From the IMG/VR virus record IMGVR_UViG_3300044611_001552, positions 1 through 64,000 of that record: DNA of 64,000 bases. One strand, given 5' to 3'. Every line of letters starts with the position of its first letter. Positions within the stretch are counted from its first letter, which is position 1. Position numbers and translations under genes: made by a program. The DNA is from a virus. The notes under the pieces were generated by a model. The model was not told the origin of the DNA. It saw only the letters and a program-made list of their open reading frames with translations, and ran no database searches. This document shows, one piece after another, positions 37,480 through 46,266 of this stretch.

Positions 37480-38190
37480 ATGCCGAATGTCAATCTTACT
37501 AAGATGACTCAAAATCCCCCGCTTATAAAACAATCCAGACTAAAAAGAGACTGGATGGACAACACATACAACAAACACGCCTACAGATGCTTGCCAATGA
37601 CAACAGCAAATGTTCATGGTTGGGAGTTGATTCTTCCACAAGATGTTATAGTTCAATTAGATGCTCCAGACACTATTCCTAGAGTATTGAGCGGGGAAAT
37701 GTTAGATGGAAGACCATTGGTTATGCCTTCTATATTAAATATAGTTTCATTCTGTACAAGTTGGATAATTAAAACTGAACCAGGTTACAGCACTTGGATA
37801 AGTGGATCGCCAAACCATGTTATTAATGGAGTAATGCCTTTGTCAGCCTCTATACCTACAGATTGGTGGCCAGATGAATTTAATATGAATTGGTATATAA
37901 CAAAAGTTGGAGAGCCAATAGTTTTTGAAAAAGGAACTCCATTTATGTTTTTTAATTTTTATAAAAATAATGATCTTTTAGACACTACTTTTACGATTGA
38001 TGGAGTTTGGGAAAAAGAGGATCTTATGAAAGAAAGATCTGAATACTGGGAGGCAAAAGAAAAAAATAGGGTAGAAAATCCATGGAAATGGATGAACGGA
38101 ATTAGAACTGGCTTGAACGAAAAAGGTGAGCAAATAGGGCCAAAACATGATGGTCTCGAAAAACTAAATGAACCACATTTAGGTGAGTAA
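37480..38190 (+). CDS. DUF6065-like protein
   Basis: A 236-residue protein with the conserved features I associate with DUF6065: RLKRDWMDNTYNKHAYRCLPMTTANVHGWEL is split across two conserved blocks (RDWMD and HAYRCLP, then NVHGWE), and later SGSPNH and PTDWWPDEFNMNW. Proteins of this family are common next to 2OG oxygenases in phages and marine bacteria and have no established function. It begins one base after the preceding oxygenase gene, so they are co-translated. Confidence 0.65.
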   Translation: MPNVNLTKMTQNPPLIKQSRLKRDWMDNTYNKHAYRCLPMTTANVHGWELILPQDVIVQLDAPDTIPRVLSGEMLDGRPLVMPSILNIVSFCTSWIIKTEPGYSTWISGSPNHVINGVMPLSASIPTDWWPDEFNMNWYITKVGEPIVFEKGTPFMFFNFYKNNDLLDTTFTIDGVWEKEDLMKERSEYWEAKEKNRVENPWKWMNGIRTGLNEKGEQIGPKHDGLEKLNEPHLGE

Positions 38191-38202
38191 AAGCCTTAAA
38201 GC

Positions 38203-38212
38203 ATTACTATTT
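38203..38212 (+). promoter_or_regulatory. Variant late-promoter motif ATTACTATTT
   Basis: Nine of ten bases match ATTACTATAT. It lies 41 bases before the gene at 38254 and may start the long accessory operon. Confidence 0.4.
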
Positions 38213-38253
38213 ATTTTGGCGCTCGCACCCTATCAAAAATCCTTGGAGATATA

Positions 38254-38481
38254 ATGAATTTTAATTTACAAAATAGCGTTAAATTAGAAATTTTAAATAA
38301 AACAAAATTATTAATCGAACCTGTTTTATATGAAGAGCTTCTTCAAAACGGTTTTGACCCAGAGCAGTTTGATCCCGATACATTTGTCCCAGATGAAGAT
38401 TCGATACACCATAGGGGTCTTTCATTGTTCCTTCAGAAATATCAAAATATAGTTAGAAAAATTAGTGAGCTTCAAGGTTAA
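38254..38481 (+). CDS. Small protein of the FDP-x-x-F type, paralogue A
   Basis: Seventy-five residues, with a helix, then GFDPEQFDPDTFVPDEDS, then a helix. The same layout is seen in the next gene, so the two arose by duplication. GGAG precedes the ATG. Function unknown. Confidence 0.6.
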   Translation: MNFNLQNSVKLEILNKTKLLIEPVLYEELLQNGFDPEQFDPDTFVPDEDSIHHRGLSLFLQKYQNIVRKISELQG

Positions 38482-38483
38482 AT

Positions 38484-38720
38484 ATGAAATTCTCTCTCTC
38501 AAAAGAAGAAACAATTTTAGCAGTACAGAATACTATTAAGCAACTAGAAAAAGAGCTAATACTCAAACTGGCTGCTGGTGGGATAGACTTTGAGGACTTT
38601 GATCCTGTTACCTTCCAATATAATCCAGACTCAGGTGTTCATTCTGGTATTGCAGTATTAGTTCAAAAAATTGACAACACAAAAGAAAAGCTTAATCAGT
38701 TAAAAGACAGTGACAATTAA
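38484..38720 (+). CDS. Small protein of the FDP-x-x-F type, paralogue B
   Basis: Seventy-eight residues with the related core IDFEDFDPVTFQYNPDSG between two helices, matching the gene at 38254. It starts two bases after its paralogue and overlaps the next gene by 11 bases. Function unknown. Confidence 0.6.
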   Translation: MKFSLSKEETILAVQNTIKQLEKELILKLAAGGIDFEDFDPVTFQYNPDSGVHSGIAVLVQKIDNTKEKLNQLKDSDN

Positions 38721-38994
38721 TTTAGAACATAATATAGTAAATATTAATAAAATACAAATACATGCCGAGATAGAATCAGATATAATAAGTTCTGATTCTA
38801 TTTTTGTTTTTATTTACCCTTTAGTTTTTAAGGTAAAAAAGAAAAAAATAAAACCAATAAAAATTACAAATCAAATAGCAATTTTTAATTTTGAATTAGA
38901 TTTTGTTGGTAAAAATACAGTAAAAGTTTATGAAGACAAAGAATTAGTAAAAGAGTATGTGTATGAAAAAAACGATGCAGATGAACTTCGTTGA
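38710..38994 (+). CDS. Small beta-rich hypothetical protein
   Basis: Ninety-four residues from GTG 38710, overlapping the end of the previous gene. Alternating hydrophobic strands and a Lys-rich centre (KVKKKKIKPIK) suggest an Ig-like beta sandwich. It overlaps the start of the acyltransferase gene. No family recognised. Confidence 0.5.
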   Translation: MTINLEHNIVNINKIQIHAEIESDIISSDSIFVFIYPLVFKVKKKKIKPIKITNQIAIFNFELDFVGKNTVKVYEDKELVKEYVYEKNDADELR

Positions 38995-40315
38995 CTATAA
39001 ATTTTATAGCGATAAAAATAACAAAAAAAACGCAATCGTTGGTGGATTATTTAAATTTGATAATACAGAAAAGCTACCATTTAAAGAAAAAATTATAGAA
39101 AACTTAAATAAAAGAATTAATATTTATCCCATACTTTCTAGTAAAATTGTAGAAAGTAAGATAAAAAATGACTACCCATATTATGTTACGGATAAAAATT
39201 TTAATATTAATAATCACGTTTTTGAATATAATGTTTTTTCTCAAGAAGAATTTAATACTCTAGTTAAAAAAATATGGATCAAAGAAATACAATTAGATAA
39301 ACCTCTTTGGGAGTATCATATTATAAATTATTCAAAAAATACATACGTACTTAGAAGATGTCATCACGCTATGGGTGATGGCACTCAGCTTTCAGAGTCA
39401 GCTGCTTTTTCAGATTATTTTAAAGATAGAAAAAAAATCAACAATTTAAATACCGTTTCAAAAAAAAGATCCTACTTTAATAAATCAATTAAAATTTTAA
39501 AAATGTATTATTTGTTTTTAAAAGGATTTATTACAAAAAATAATAAACAAACAAAAATCAAACAATTTAAAAGAGAAAATATATACAGAGGTGAGTGGAG
39601 AAATAAAAAAGAGTATTCATTAGATTTTAGTTTTGTTAAATTTAATTTAAATGAAATTGAATCGTATCTCAAAGATAAATCTATATCTACTCTTGAGTTT
39701 TCTTTTTTATTAGAAACATTGTGCTATCAAGGAATATTGGGTGAAAAAGTTGTAGAAAAAAAAGATCTTATTTCTTTAATCCCAAGAAGTTATGGTGACA
39801 TTAAGCACTATGGAAATGAAATTATTACGTTAATGGTAGATGTGCCAACCTCAGAAGTTTCTATTGATAAAGCAATAATGCGTATTAAACAATCAATTGG
39901 CAATCAAACACACATGCTAAACACAAGTGCCCACAAAGACTACGCAAAGGCTTTTAGGACCAATCCAAATATATCTTCAGCACAAAAAGGTTTTAGATAT
40001 GCAAACATGTGCGACTGGAACGGTAAAAAAAAGATACCAAAATACAAAAAAGATTTCTTTCCTATAGCAACATCTACTACTTATTTTAATGTTGATATTT
40101 TATCTAAAACTACTGTTCATGGAAAGAAAATAGAAGAATCCTACGGTATTAGTATGCCGATAAGTGTTCCTGGATCAATAGGTGTAACACTTCATTTTAG
40201 AAAACAAAATGATTACCTTTATGTAGGTATTACTTCTTTTAAAGAAATTTTTAGTGCAGACAAAGTAAAAGAAAGTTTAATCAATTCATTCAATAGGATA
40301 AAAGCTCTTGCATGA
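38981..40315 (+). CDS. WS/DGAT-like acyltransferase (condensation superfamily)
   Basis: About 444 residues; the start could be any of several in-frame ATGs from 38957. It carries the catalytic motif HHAMGDG (about 128-134), matching HHxxxDG of wax-ester synthase/diacylglycerol acyltransferases and condensation domains, with a central linker and a C-terminal SMPISVPGSIGVTLHFRK block like the conserved C-terminal region of WS/DGATs. It should transfer an acyl chain from acyl-CoA or a carrier to an alcohol or amine. The P450 gene overlaps its stop by four bases, implying a shared pathway. Confidence 0.8.
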   Translation: MNFVDYKFYSDKNNKKNAIVGGLFKFDNTEKLPFKEKIIENLNKRINIYPILSSKIVESKIKNDYPYYVTDKNFNINNHVFEYNVFSQEEFNTLVKKIWIKEIQLDKPLWEYHIINYSKNTYVLRRCHHAMGDGTQLSESAAFSDYFKDRKKINNLNTVSKKRSYFNKSIKILKMYYLFLKGFITKNNKQTKIKQFKRENIYRGEWRNKKEYSLDFSFVKFNLNEIESYLKDKSISTLEFSFLLETLCYQGILGEKVVEKKDLISLIPRSYGDIKHYGNEIITLMVDVPTSEVSIDKAIMRIKQSIGNQTHMLNTSAHKDYAKAFRTNPNISSAQKGFRYANMCDWNGKKKIPKYKKDFFPIATSTTYFNVDILSKTTVHGKKIEESYGISMPISVPGSIGVTLHFRKQNDYLYVGITSFKEIFSADKVKESLINSFNRIKALA

Positions 40316-41475
40316 ATGCTATAGAATTAGATTTAAGAGATCAAGAAAATATTCTTGAAACAATAAGAAAGCAAAATCCGGTACTAAAAATTTCGGAAAA
40401 CTATTGGCTTATAACCGGTTATGATCAGGTTAAAAGTTTTATAAGAAATCCTTATTTAGTTAGGCAAATGAAGGAATCTTATCAAGAAAACTATATTCAT
40501 AGCCTTTTAAATTTAGACGGAGAAGAACATGCAAAGTATAGAAAAATATTAAACCCATTTTTTTCTAACTCTTCTGTAGATCAAATTGAAAATAATATTG
40601 AAAATAACGTTAAAAAAACTTTTAAATCATTAAAAAACAAAAGTCAATTTGACCTAGTTTCGGATATTGCCTTCCCTATTCCATTTTACTCTATATGTGA
40701 AATATTAGGGGTAGAAATTATTCCTGAAGAAGATCATTCATTTATAGCAAACTGGACAAATGATGCCATGTTAGTTCTTAATAATTATCTTTCAAAAGAA
40801 GACTATCAAAAACATTCTGAAGGAACAGAAAAGGTTTTTACCTACCTTGTAAACATGTTATATGGCACTAAGTATAAGAAAAAAGAAACTGGCGTTTTTA
40901 AATATTTAAAAAGCTACACAGATGGTGGAGATAGTCTTAGTAATGAAGAAATAATATCTCTTTGTATAATGCTATTTATAGGTGGGTTTGAAACAAATCT
41001 AAACACTTTTACATCCTTAGCATATGAGTTTGTAAAAGACAAAGACATGGCAAACAATGTGCTTTCCAGCATAGAGGAAAAAAATACGATAGAAGAACTA
41101 TTTAGGCACTCTTCTAGTTTGAATTTTATTACAAGAAGAGTTTCTAGAGATATTAAGATCGATGGGTTTAGCCTCGTTAAAAATGAGTACGTTATACTAC
41201 ATATAGCGTCAGCAAACAGAGATTCTTTAATGTTTAAAAACGCTCATAAAATTATTCCATCAAGAAATAATTCAAATATGCATCTAGCTTTTGGGGGCGG
41301 CCCTCACTACTGCTTAGGGGCAGGTCTTTCTAGGTTTCAGGTAAAGGTAATTGTAAAAGAATTTATTAAAAATATGAATAGCAGATGTTATTTTTCGTCC
41401 CTTCCAACTAAGAATAAAAGTACTTCCATGAATGGGTATAGGGAAATGATTTTAAATGATTACTATATTCAATAA
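40312..41475 (+). CDS. Cytochrome P450
   Basis: A 387-residue soluble bacterial-type P450. All main motifs are present: the I-helix oxygen-activating GGFET (224-228), the K-helix ExxR (ELFR), and the haem loop FGGGPHYCLG with the cysteine ligand at residue 334. It should hydroxylate or epoxidise an organic substrate with electrons from host redoxins, since no ferredoxin is seen nearby. It overlaps the acyltransferase gene by four bases. P450s are rare in phages. Confidence 0.93.
   Translation: MNAIELDLRDQENILETIRKQNPVLKISENYWLITGYDQVKSFIRNPYLVRQMKESYQENYIHSLLNLDGEEHAKYRKILNPFFSNSSVDQIENNIENNVKKTFKSLKNKSQFDLVSDIAFPIPFYSICEILGVEIIPEEDHSFIANWTNDAMLVLNNYLSKEDYQKHSEGTEKVFTYLVNMLYGTKYKKKETGVFKYLKSYTDGGDSLSNEEIISLCIMLFIGGFETNLNTFTSLAYEFVKDKDMANNVLSSIEEKNTIEELFRHSSSLNFITRRVSRDIKIDGFSLVKNEYVILHIASANRDSLMFKNAHKIIPSRNNSNMHLAFGGGPHYCLGAGLSRFQVKVIVKEFIKNMNSRCYFSSLPTKNKSTSMNGYREMILNDYYIQ
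41459..41468 (+). promoter_or_regulatory. Late-promoter motif ATTACTATAT inside the P450 3' end
   Basis: A perfect copy overlapping the last codons of the P450 gene and 33 bases before the gene at 41502. It could drive the second half of the accessory operon. Chance is more likely here than at intergenic copies because the bases also encode protein. Confidence 0.45.
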
Positions 41476-41501
41476 AGCGTATTTAAGGAAAATGGTTTAA
41501 A

Positions 41502-41735
41502 ATGTCCCAATTAGAAAAGGCAATTTTATTAAAAGAGCGTATAGTTTATGAACTCGCCATTGCGCTAGGTATAGATCCAGACAATGAGGACATCGATCAA
41601 ATAGAAATACCAGAATCATTTACTACCGAAGTTCTTCCTTTTACACAAAGCTCTAGACATAATATATATGTAGCCTTAAAAAGAAATTACCAAGTTCTTA
41701 AAAAAATGAAAGAGAGTTTAAATAGTGTCCAATAA
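41502..41735 (+). CDS. Small helical hypothetical protein
   Basis: Seventy-seven residues: a helix, a middle segment IDPDNEDIDQIEIPESF, then a helix. The general layout resembles the small proteins at 38254, 38484 and 41925. It overlaps the next gene by 11 bases. Function unknown. Confidence 0.5.
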   Translation: MSQLEKAILLKERIVYELAIALGIDPDNEDIDQIEIPESFTTEVLPFTQSSRHNIYVALKRNYQVLKKMKESLNSVQ

Positions 41736-41922
41736 AGAATACGATGAAAATTATTTAAATAAATTTGTAGTCGAACACGAAGATGGAGAAGTTCAAGAAA
41801 TTGACATACAACAACAAAGGCATATATTACTAGATGGTTCAACTTATAAGTGTCATATTCACGAAATAGATGATACAATGTTTACTGGAAAAGACTCATT
41901 TAGTGATGAGGAAATTGATTAA
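41725..41922 (+). CDS. Small acidic hypothetical protein
   Basis: Sixty-five residues from GTG 41725. It is acidic with a beta-hairpin-like centre (HILLDGSTYKCHIHEID). It is wedged between two small helical genes with overlapping or near-touching ends. Function unknown. Confidence 0.45.
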   Translation: MSNKEYDENYLNKFVVEHEDGEVQEIDIQQQRHILLDGSTYKCHIHEIDDTMFTGKDSFSDEEID

Positions 41923-41924
41923 AT

Positions 41925-42206
41925 ATGAAATACAACCAACAAAACCATAAACAACAATTAGAAAACTCAATGCTTGCTATCCTAGCATTATTGGGTATAG
42001 ATCAGTCAAGAGTGTACGATGTTACATTTAGGGAAATTAGAATAAAACTAAATGAACTATATCCAGCTACAGCAGTTCCCGTAGAAAGCAATATCGAGTA
42101 CGATGCTACAAAGGCTTTGATAAGAGATAGAAAAAGAATTTTTAACGCAGCTAGATATACAATTTATGGTCTAGCAACTATTAAGAATAGAGAAAACAAT
42201 GTCTAG
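41925..42206 (+). CDS. Small helical hypothetical protein
   Basis: Ninety-three residues, with two helical ends and a central VTFREIRIKLNELYPATA. It may be distantly related to the small proteins at 38254 and 41502. It overlaps the next gene by eight bases. Confidence 0.5.
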   Translation: MKYNQQNHKQQLENSMLAILALLGIDQSRVYDVTFREIRIKLNELYPATAVPVESNIEYDATKALIRDRKRIFNAARYTIYGLATIKNRENNV

Positions 42207-42975
42207 TGATATCGGCTTTAGTCCAATCTCAGTTGCAATAAAAGCAAACAAGCTTTCGAAAAGTAAATTTCATGAGATGATGCCCAGTCAAGAAGTTGCT
42301 GAGAGATGTAAGAAAATATTTGAATATGAAAAAAATGATCTCTCATTAGATAGATCCAATCAGGCTATAGGTTTGCCTCCAAGTTTTTTGCATTCCCACG
42401 AAGTAATATCATATTCTTCTCAACTGGATCAACCAAAAAACTCTTATGCCCTTGCTGCTATTGAAAGCCAGGCAAATAATATTGAAATGATACTAACCCT
42501 TATGAAGCCTTCTGTTATAACGATCTTTAGTAATCCAGTGCATACTTGGAGTTATGATTATTTAAATAGTTTTGGTTTTACAAAAGTCTATGTTCCAAAT
42601 GATGAAAACTTATTTAGAGCAGAAAATATCCTAGAAATGAAAGAGTGTCCTTTTCAAGTTCTCAATAAAGAAACACTATTAAATGGAGAAGTTCCAGCTG
42701 ATACTGACGTTCTTTATGCAGATGCAACAGATTTGGCTTCTTATGTTGATGTAGATATTCTTCGCAATTTATTTACTAACATGAAAAGTGGTTCAATAAT
42801 TATATTAATTAATATAAATGATCATTTTTCCTACTATGCCAATGGTGAAGAGTTTGACGAAAATAAAATGGATCATCCACATTTTGATATAAATGAAACA
42901 ATTAGAACATTAGATAATTGCTACGCGTATCACGTTGGAACAACGTCAGGTTTTTGTGTTATTATTAAAAAATGA
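42199..42975 (+). CDS. Hypothetical alpha/beta protein, methyltransferase-like fold possible
   Basis: A 258-residue protein. Its C-terminal half alternates strands and helices in a way that recalls Rossmann-type methyltransferases (ADTDVLYADATDL, MKSGSIIILININ), but the glycine-rich SAM loop is not clear. The N-terminal half is helical. It overlaps the following oxygenase gene by four bases, so it probably works with it. Confidence 0.45.
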   Translation: MSSDIGFSPISVAIKANKLSKSKFHEMMPSQEVAERCKKIFEYEKNDLSLDRSNQAIGLPPSFLHSHEVISYSSQLDQPKNSYALAAIESQANNIEMILTLMKPSVITIFSNPVHTWSYDYLNSFGFTKVYVPNDENLFRAENILEMKECPFQVLNKETLLNGEVPADTDVLYADATDLASYVDVDILRNLFTNMKSGSIIILININDHFSYYANGEEFDENKMDHPHFDINETIRTLDNCYAYHVGTTSGFCVIIKK

Positions 42976-43643
42976 TAGTAAAAGATAATTTCTTAGACAA
43001 ACAACTTTATTACGATGTTTTAAATGACTGCAATTTTTTTCCTGCTTCAATGGGTGATTCAGACAGAGTAGCTGGGCAAGTAAATAGTTACCATTATGAA
43101 AAATCAGATTGCTATGCACCATATATGTTTTGGGATGGATGGTGGAGATCTCCTGCGAACACATTAAAAAAGAAAGTTGTTCAAAAGATTTGGGAAAATA
43201 ATATAAATTATCCATTGGATGACATACTTGGAATAGAGTATTGGACTAGAACATTTAAGGCAGGTCAGTACTTGAGCTATCATGTTGACGAAGATACATT
43301 TTTGTACGAAAAAGAAAAAGTGTTTTCTGGGCCAATATCTGGATCAGTTTATTACGGTAAAGATAATCCAAATGGAGGATTCTTAGAAATACACAATAGA
43401 TCAATAAAAGAAAAAACACACAATGCTCTTGAACACGATAGCATGCAACATTATATAGTTGAGATTAATGAGAGAGAACGTATAGCATATAAAGGAAATA
43501 GATTAGTAATATTCGACTCTGGGCATGTAGTACATAATGCTACCGCAGCAAAGTCAGGAATTAGACAAGTCATGGTTACAAACGTTTGGCATAAAGATAA
43601 TCCACCTTTAGCTCTGGAGTTAGGAACCTTTTATCATGAATAG
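42972..43643 (+). CDS. 2OG/Fe(II) oxygenase-like protein
   Basis: A 223-residue protein with a double-stranded beta-helix core: SYHVDEDTF (HxD), SGSVYYGKDNPNGGFLEI, and VIFDSGHVVHNATAAKSGIRQVMV with distal His and Arg. It differs from the P4H-like group in its N-terminal region, and the Trp-rich MFWDGWWRS segment is unusual. It overlaps both neighbours. Confidence 0.75.
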   Translation: MIVKDNFLDKQLYYDVLNDCNFFPASMGDSDRVAGQVNSYHYEKSDCYAPYMFWDGWWRSPANTLKKKVVQKIWENNINYPLDDILGIEYWTRTFKAGQYLSYHVDEDTFLYEKEKVFSGPISGSVYYGKDNPNGGFLEIHNRSIKEKTHNALEHDSMQHYIVEINERERIAYKGNRLVIFDSGHVVHNATAAKSGIRQVMVTNVWHKDNPPLALELGTFYHE

Positions 43644-44241
43644 TATTTTTAAGCATAATCTAATTAATATCGACGTATTTGCATGCCCGATTAAAGACGT
43701 AGATAATGAAAAAATTATTTCTGAAATCAACGACTATTCAGAAGAAATAGATAAAAAATTTAAAGATTCATATTTAAAAACACATAATCACACCCACTAT
43801 GAAGATAGAAAATATCCAAAAACAAAAGAATGTGAAAAATTAAAACTAATAATTTCAAATAAAGTTGATGAAGTTTTAAATAAAAAAATGAAAATAGAAT
43901 CTATATGGACACTAACACTGAACAAAGGTCAATCAGTTTCATACCATAGTCATAAATCAAATTCCCACTTACATCCTATTGATTATTATTCAGTAGCATA
44001 CTATCCTAGCGCTCCAAATGGAAGCGCAAATCTTTTATTTCATACAACTGCATTTAGCCAAATAGATTCTATAAGTAGCATTAAGCCAGAGACAGGCATG
44101 TTACTGATATTTAATTCATTTATTCCACACATGACAGATAGGCATAATTCACCCATTCCTAGGGTGGTTGTAAGTGCAAACTTTTCTCCAATCAATCCAA
44201 ATACAAAAGTCGTTCCAGATTGGTCGGCATATGATGTATAA
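43636..44241 (+). CDS. Divergent 2OG/Fe(II) oxygenase-like protein
   Basis: A 201-residue protein with the arrangement SVSYHSHKSN, YYSVAYYPSAPNGSANLLF, and a distal FIPHMTDRHNSPIPRVVVSANF with His and Arg, like phage 'putative 2OG-Fe(II) oxygenase' proteins. The first metal motif reads HSH, where the acidic ligand is not obvious, so activity is uncertain. Confidence 0.6.
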   Translation: MNSIFKHNLINIDVFACPIKDVDNEKIISEINDYSEEIDKKFKDSYLKTHNHTHYEDRKYPKTKECEKLKLIISNKVDEVLNKKMKIESIWTLTLNKGQSVSYHSHKSNSHLHPIDYYSVAYYPSAPNGSANLLFHTTAFSQIDSISSIKPETGMLLIFNSFIPHMTDRHNSPIPRVVVSANFSPINPNTKVVPDWSAYDV

Positions 44242-44258
44242 TAACAGTAAACTATAGA

Positions 44259-44546
44259 ATGGATTTTTTTATGTATGGACCATGGAAGTGTTTAGTTGAA
44301 ACTCCATTTGGAGAAGAGTCATATGATATTATCTTAAATAACGACACTGCGCTATTTAAGCACCACACTGGTGATGTTTTTGCAGATATAGTGTCTTATA
44401 CAGGGGATAGTTTTTTCCTTCAAAAAAAATTAGATACCCCAATATATTGTAGATTGTTAGTTAGTGGTTATCTAAAAGATGAGAATATTGAAGGTTCAAT
44501 TACCATAGACGATTACTTGCAGCTTAATTTTAGGGGAACTAGATGA
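44259..44546 (+). CDS. Small beta-barrel-like hypothetical protein
   Basis: Ninety-five residues starting MDFFMYGPWKCLVET, with regular alternating strands suggesting a small beta barrel, of the kind seen in ligand-binding proteins. Its stop overlaps the peroxidase-like gene's ATG by four bases. Confidence 0.45.
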   Translation: MDFFMYGPWKCLVETPFGEESYDIILNNDTALFKHHTGDVFADIVSYTGDSFFLQKKLDTPIYCRLLVSGYLKDENIEGSITIDDYLQLNFRGTR

Positions 44547-45163
44547 TATTATCAGCTTACGACGCAGAAATTAAAAGCCTTGATGGTGAGAATGGTTTCT
44601 TGAGTCAATTTAAAGGAAAAACAACTTTAATAGTAAACATAGCTAGTAAAGCTGGGTATTCTCCCAAGTGCTCAAATTTGTGGTCATATGCAAGAACTTC
44701 TAGGCAGTTATGGCAGCTGGAATCAGTTCATAGGGAGTTTATGGATAGGGGTTTTTCGGTTATTGCATTTCCATGTAATCAGTTTGGAAAAATGGATCCA
44801 CTATCTGACGGAGAAATTAGTTCTTTTATTAAGAAAAATTATCCATTTGTAACATTTCCAATTGGACAAAAAATAGAAGTAAATGGCAAAAATGAACATG
44901 AACTATACTCTTTTTTAAAAGGAGCAGAAAAAAGATCTTATTCAGACTCAAAAGCAGATGCATCTCAATCTGCTGCTGAAGGTCAAAACCTAGCGGGTCA
45001 AGCAATAGCAAGAATATCTAATAATTATGAAAAATTTCTAGTTTCTAAAGATGGTATAATGTTAGCTAGATTCAATTGGCAAGACATGCCACTAGATGAA
45101 GAGCCTAGGGTAATGGGCGCAGGATGGACAATAAGAGAAGCAATAGATGAGGTATTGGGATGA
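44543..45163 (+). CDS. Glutathione-peroxidase homologue lacking the peroxidatic cysteine
   Basis: A 206-residue protein of the GPx/thioredoxin-like fold. The family block N-V-A-S-x-(C/U)-G reads NIASKAGYSPKC: residue 37 is Ala (codon GCT), where the peroxidatic Cys or Sec should be. The second block is intact (AFPCNQFG), as is the C-terminal KFLVSKDGIMLARFNW. A cysteine five residues after the Ala could replace it, or the protein may have lost peroxidase activity. An insertion rich in Ser/Ala occurs near residue 135. It is flanked by oxygenase genes with overlapping ends. Confidence 0.75.
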   Translation: MILSAYDAEIKSLDGENGFLSQFKGKTTLIVNIASKAGYSPKCSNLWSYARTSRQLWQLESVHREFMDRGFSVIAFPCNQFGKMDPLSDGEISSFIKKNYPFVTFPIGQKIEVNGKNEHELYSFLKGAEKRSYSDSKADASQSAAEGQNLAGQAIARISNNYEKFLVSKDGIMLARFNWQDMPLDEEPRVMGAGWTIREAIDEVLG

Positions 45164-46266
45164 ACGAAAATGATCAAAGACGTAGCACAACTCCGTATCC
45201 CGTTTCGCCCACGATAGGGGAAACAGAGCTTAAAGAAATAGGAGATCTTGAGACCATAGTTATGGCTCCAGGAATAGTTGTTTTTAGAAACGCTTTTCAA
45301 ATGGATCAAAATTTGGTTTTAGATTACATAGACTCAGAAGCAGAAGCTGCACACAGAGGTAGATGGACATGGGTAACGGGGGAAGATGGTGAGAAATATG
45401 GAATTAATGAAGATGGATTCAAGTATAATGAAAAAGACGTTCCATATACTCCAGTAAGAATTCTATCTCCAGTAAACCCCAATACCGAAGAAAGAATAAA
45501 AGAGTTTTTTATTTACCTAGAAGATCAAATATATAAATCACTTATAAAGTATATAGACCATTATCCCCTAATGTTGGGCAGTATCTGGTGGAAAACAAGA
45601 GGTCATATTCTTAGATATACAGACGGAGGAATATTGGGTTGCCATGCGGATAATGACACTAACTATAAGGTCAGCAAGGGGATTAGATATATGCCAAGGG
45701 GGATGATGGCCTCTAGACAAACATGCGGTGCATTAGTGTATTTTAATGATTGTGTTGAATCAAAAGAAGAATTAAATGAAAAGAATTTTATGGGTGGACA
45801 TCTAAAGTTTGTCCACCTCAATGTTTCATATAAACCACAAAAAGGTGACATAATATTTTTCCCAACAAATTATTTAGCTGCACATGAAGTTGAAAAAATG
45901 GGAGACGGAGTGAGATACACATATCTTACATTCTTCGGACAAGGTGCAAGCGAGGCTCAAACAAACATTTTAATATCAGAAGCAGATCAAAGTTTTGAGT
46001 GGTGTCCCCCAGTTTGGATGGACAACATTTATGATGATTATGAAATGTATTGTAAATCGCCATTTTCAATGTACAGTGAGCACAATGCTCAAAAAAGTGG
46101 CGTTGAAATGGGATGGAATCCTATTTATCAAGTAAGAAACGTTACGCAATATGCGGAAACATCAAATGTAGAGTTTGTAGAAAAATCAAACAATGAACAA
46201 ATGACTGGTAAAGCATGTGACGGTCAGCCAGAGGTAAATATACAATATGTCAATAAAATATCATAA
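45160..46266 (+). CDS. Large P4H-like 2OG/Fe(II) oxygenase (subgroup A)
   Basis: A 368-residue oxygenase with H162 and D164 (GCHADND), ALVYFNDCVE, FMGGHLKFVH, and GDIIFFPTNYLAAHEVEKMGDGVRYTY with distal His and Arg. The SIWWKTRGHILRY block also occurs in the genes at 46247, 47752 and 48646. The extra ~100-residue C-terminal tail is unique. It overlaps the neighbours at both ends. Closest in the window to 47752. Confidence 0.8.
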   Translation: MNENDQRRSTTPYPVSPTIGETELKEIGDLETIVMAPGIVVFRNAFQMDQNLVLDYIDSEAEAAHRGRWTWVTGEDGEKYGINEDGFKYNEKDVPYTPVRILSPVNPNTEERIKEFFIYLEDQIYKSLIKYIDHYPLMLGSIWWKTRGHILRYTDGGILGCHADNDTNYKVSKGIRYMPRGMMASRQTCGALVYFNDCVESKEELNEKNFMGGHLKFVHLNVSYKPQKGDIIFFPTNYLAAHEVEKMGDGVRYTYLTFFGQGASEAQTNILISEADQSFEWCPPVWMDNIYDDYEMYCKSPFSMYSEHNAQKSGVEMGWNPIYQVRNVTQYAETSNVEFVEKSNNEQMTGKACDGQPEVNIQYVNKIS

